A stretch of 12,144 bases of DNA, taken from NCBI GenBank assembly GCA_003489395.1, contig DNMN01000044.1, forward strand, positions 1,696 through 13,839. Direction: 5' to 3'. Shown one piece after another: positions 11,454 to 12,144 of this stretch. A model generated the notes under the pieces. The model worked only from the letters and a program-made list of their open reading frames with translations, ran no database searches and was not told where the DNA came from. A program made the position numbers and the translations under genes. Numbering within the stretch: position 1 is the first letter of the stretch; each line of letters begins with the position of its first letter. Source of the stretch: Candidatus Yonathbacteria bacterium (lineage in GTDB: Bacteria > Patescibacteriota > Minisyncoccia > Phycocordibacterales > UBA1550).

Positions 11454-12144
<691 letters not shown>

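Overview
The window looks like a chromosomal stretch from a Candidate Phyla Radiation (CPR) bacterium, probably a Parcubacteria-type lineage. This is inferred from protein character: a short RmuC preceded by a tiny membrane protein of a type I associate with Parcubacteria, a 411-residue UvrC, an 856-residue UvrA, very tight packing, and standard TAA/TAG/TGA stops with no recoded UGA. No 16S gene or marker tree is available here, so the placement rests on recognition.

Layout. On the minus strand lie the 5' end of rplU (L21) at 1-65; an unassigned structured stretch of about 350 bp (66-419) that ends in a strong plus-strand terminator; a two-gene unit of a 65-aa membrane protein and rmuC (420-1735); and a GGDEF diguanylate cyclase (1800-2396). 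This last gene is divergent from a plus-strand GatB/YqeY-domain gene (2528-2980), which converges 2 bp from uvrC (2983-4218). Then come uvrA (4641-7211), uvrB (8918-11005) and the 3' two-thirds of tgt (11479 to the right edge), all minus. Plus-strand accessory genes sit between the repair genes: a 109-aa orphan (4283-4612), two tandem paralogous secreted proteins of outer-membrane beta-barrel type (7342-8010 and 8181-8870), and a 116-aa orphan (11088-11438). Most of these have their own promoter, Shine-Dalgarno (SD) site and terminator.

How the genes work together. uvrA, uvrB and uvrC give the complete UvrABC nucleotide excision repair set, each carrying an architectural oddity: UvrA lacks nearly all of the insertion domain, UvrC lacks the C-terminal helix-hairpin-helix region, and UvrB carries an extra segment of about 30 residues. 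RmuC adds another genome-maintenance function. Tgt is the queuosine-pathway tRNA enzyme and L21 a ribosomal protein. The GGDEF protein suggests c-di-GMP signalling.

Most interesting points: a pair of signal-peptide-bearing beta-barrel-like proteins in a lineage generally thought to lack a classical outer membrane; the remodelled UvrABC set; an orphan structured element at 66-419; and a split between core genes with promoters almost abutting the start codon (little or no leader, no clear SD) and accessory genes with leaders and strong SD sites.
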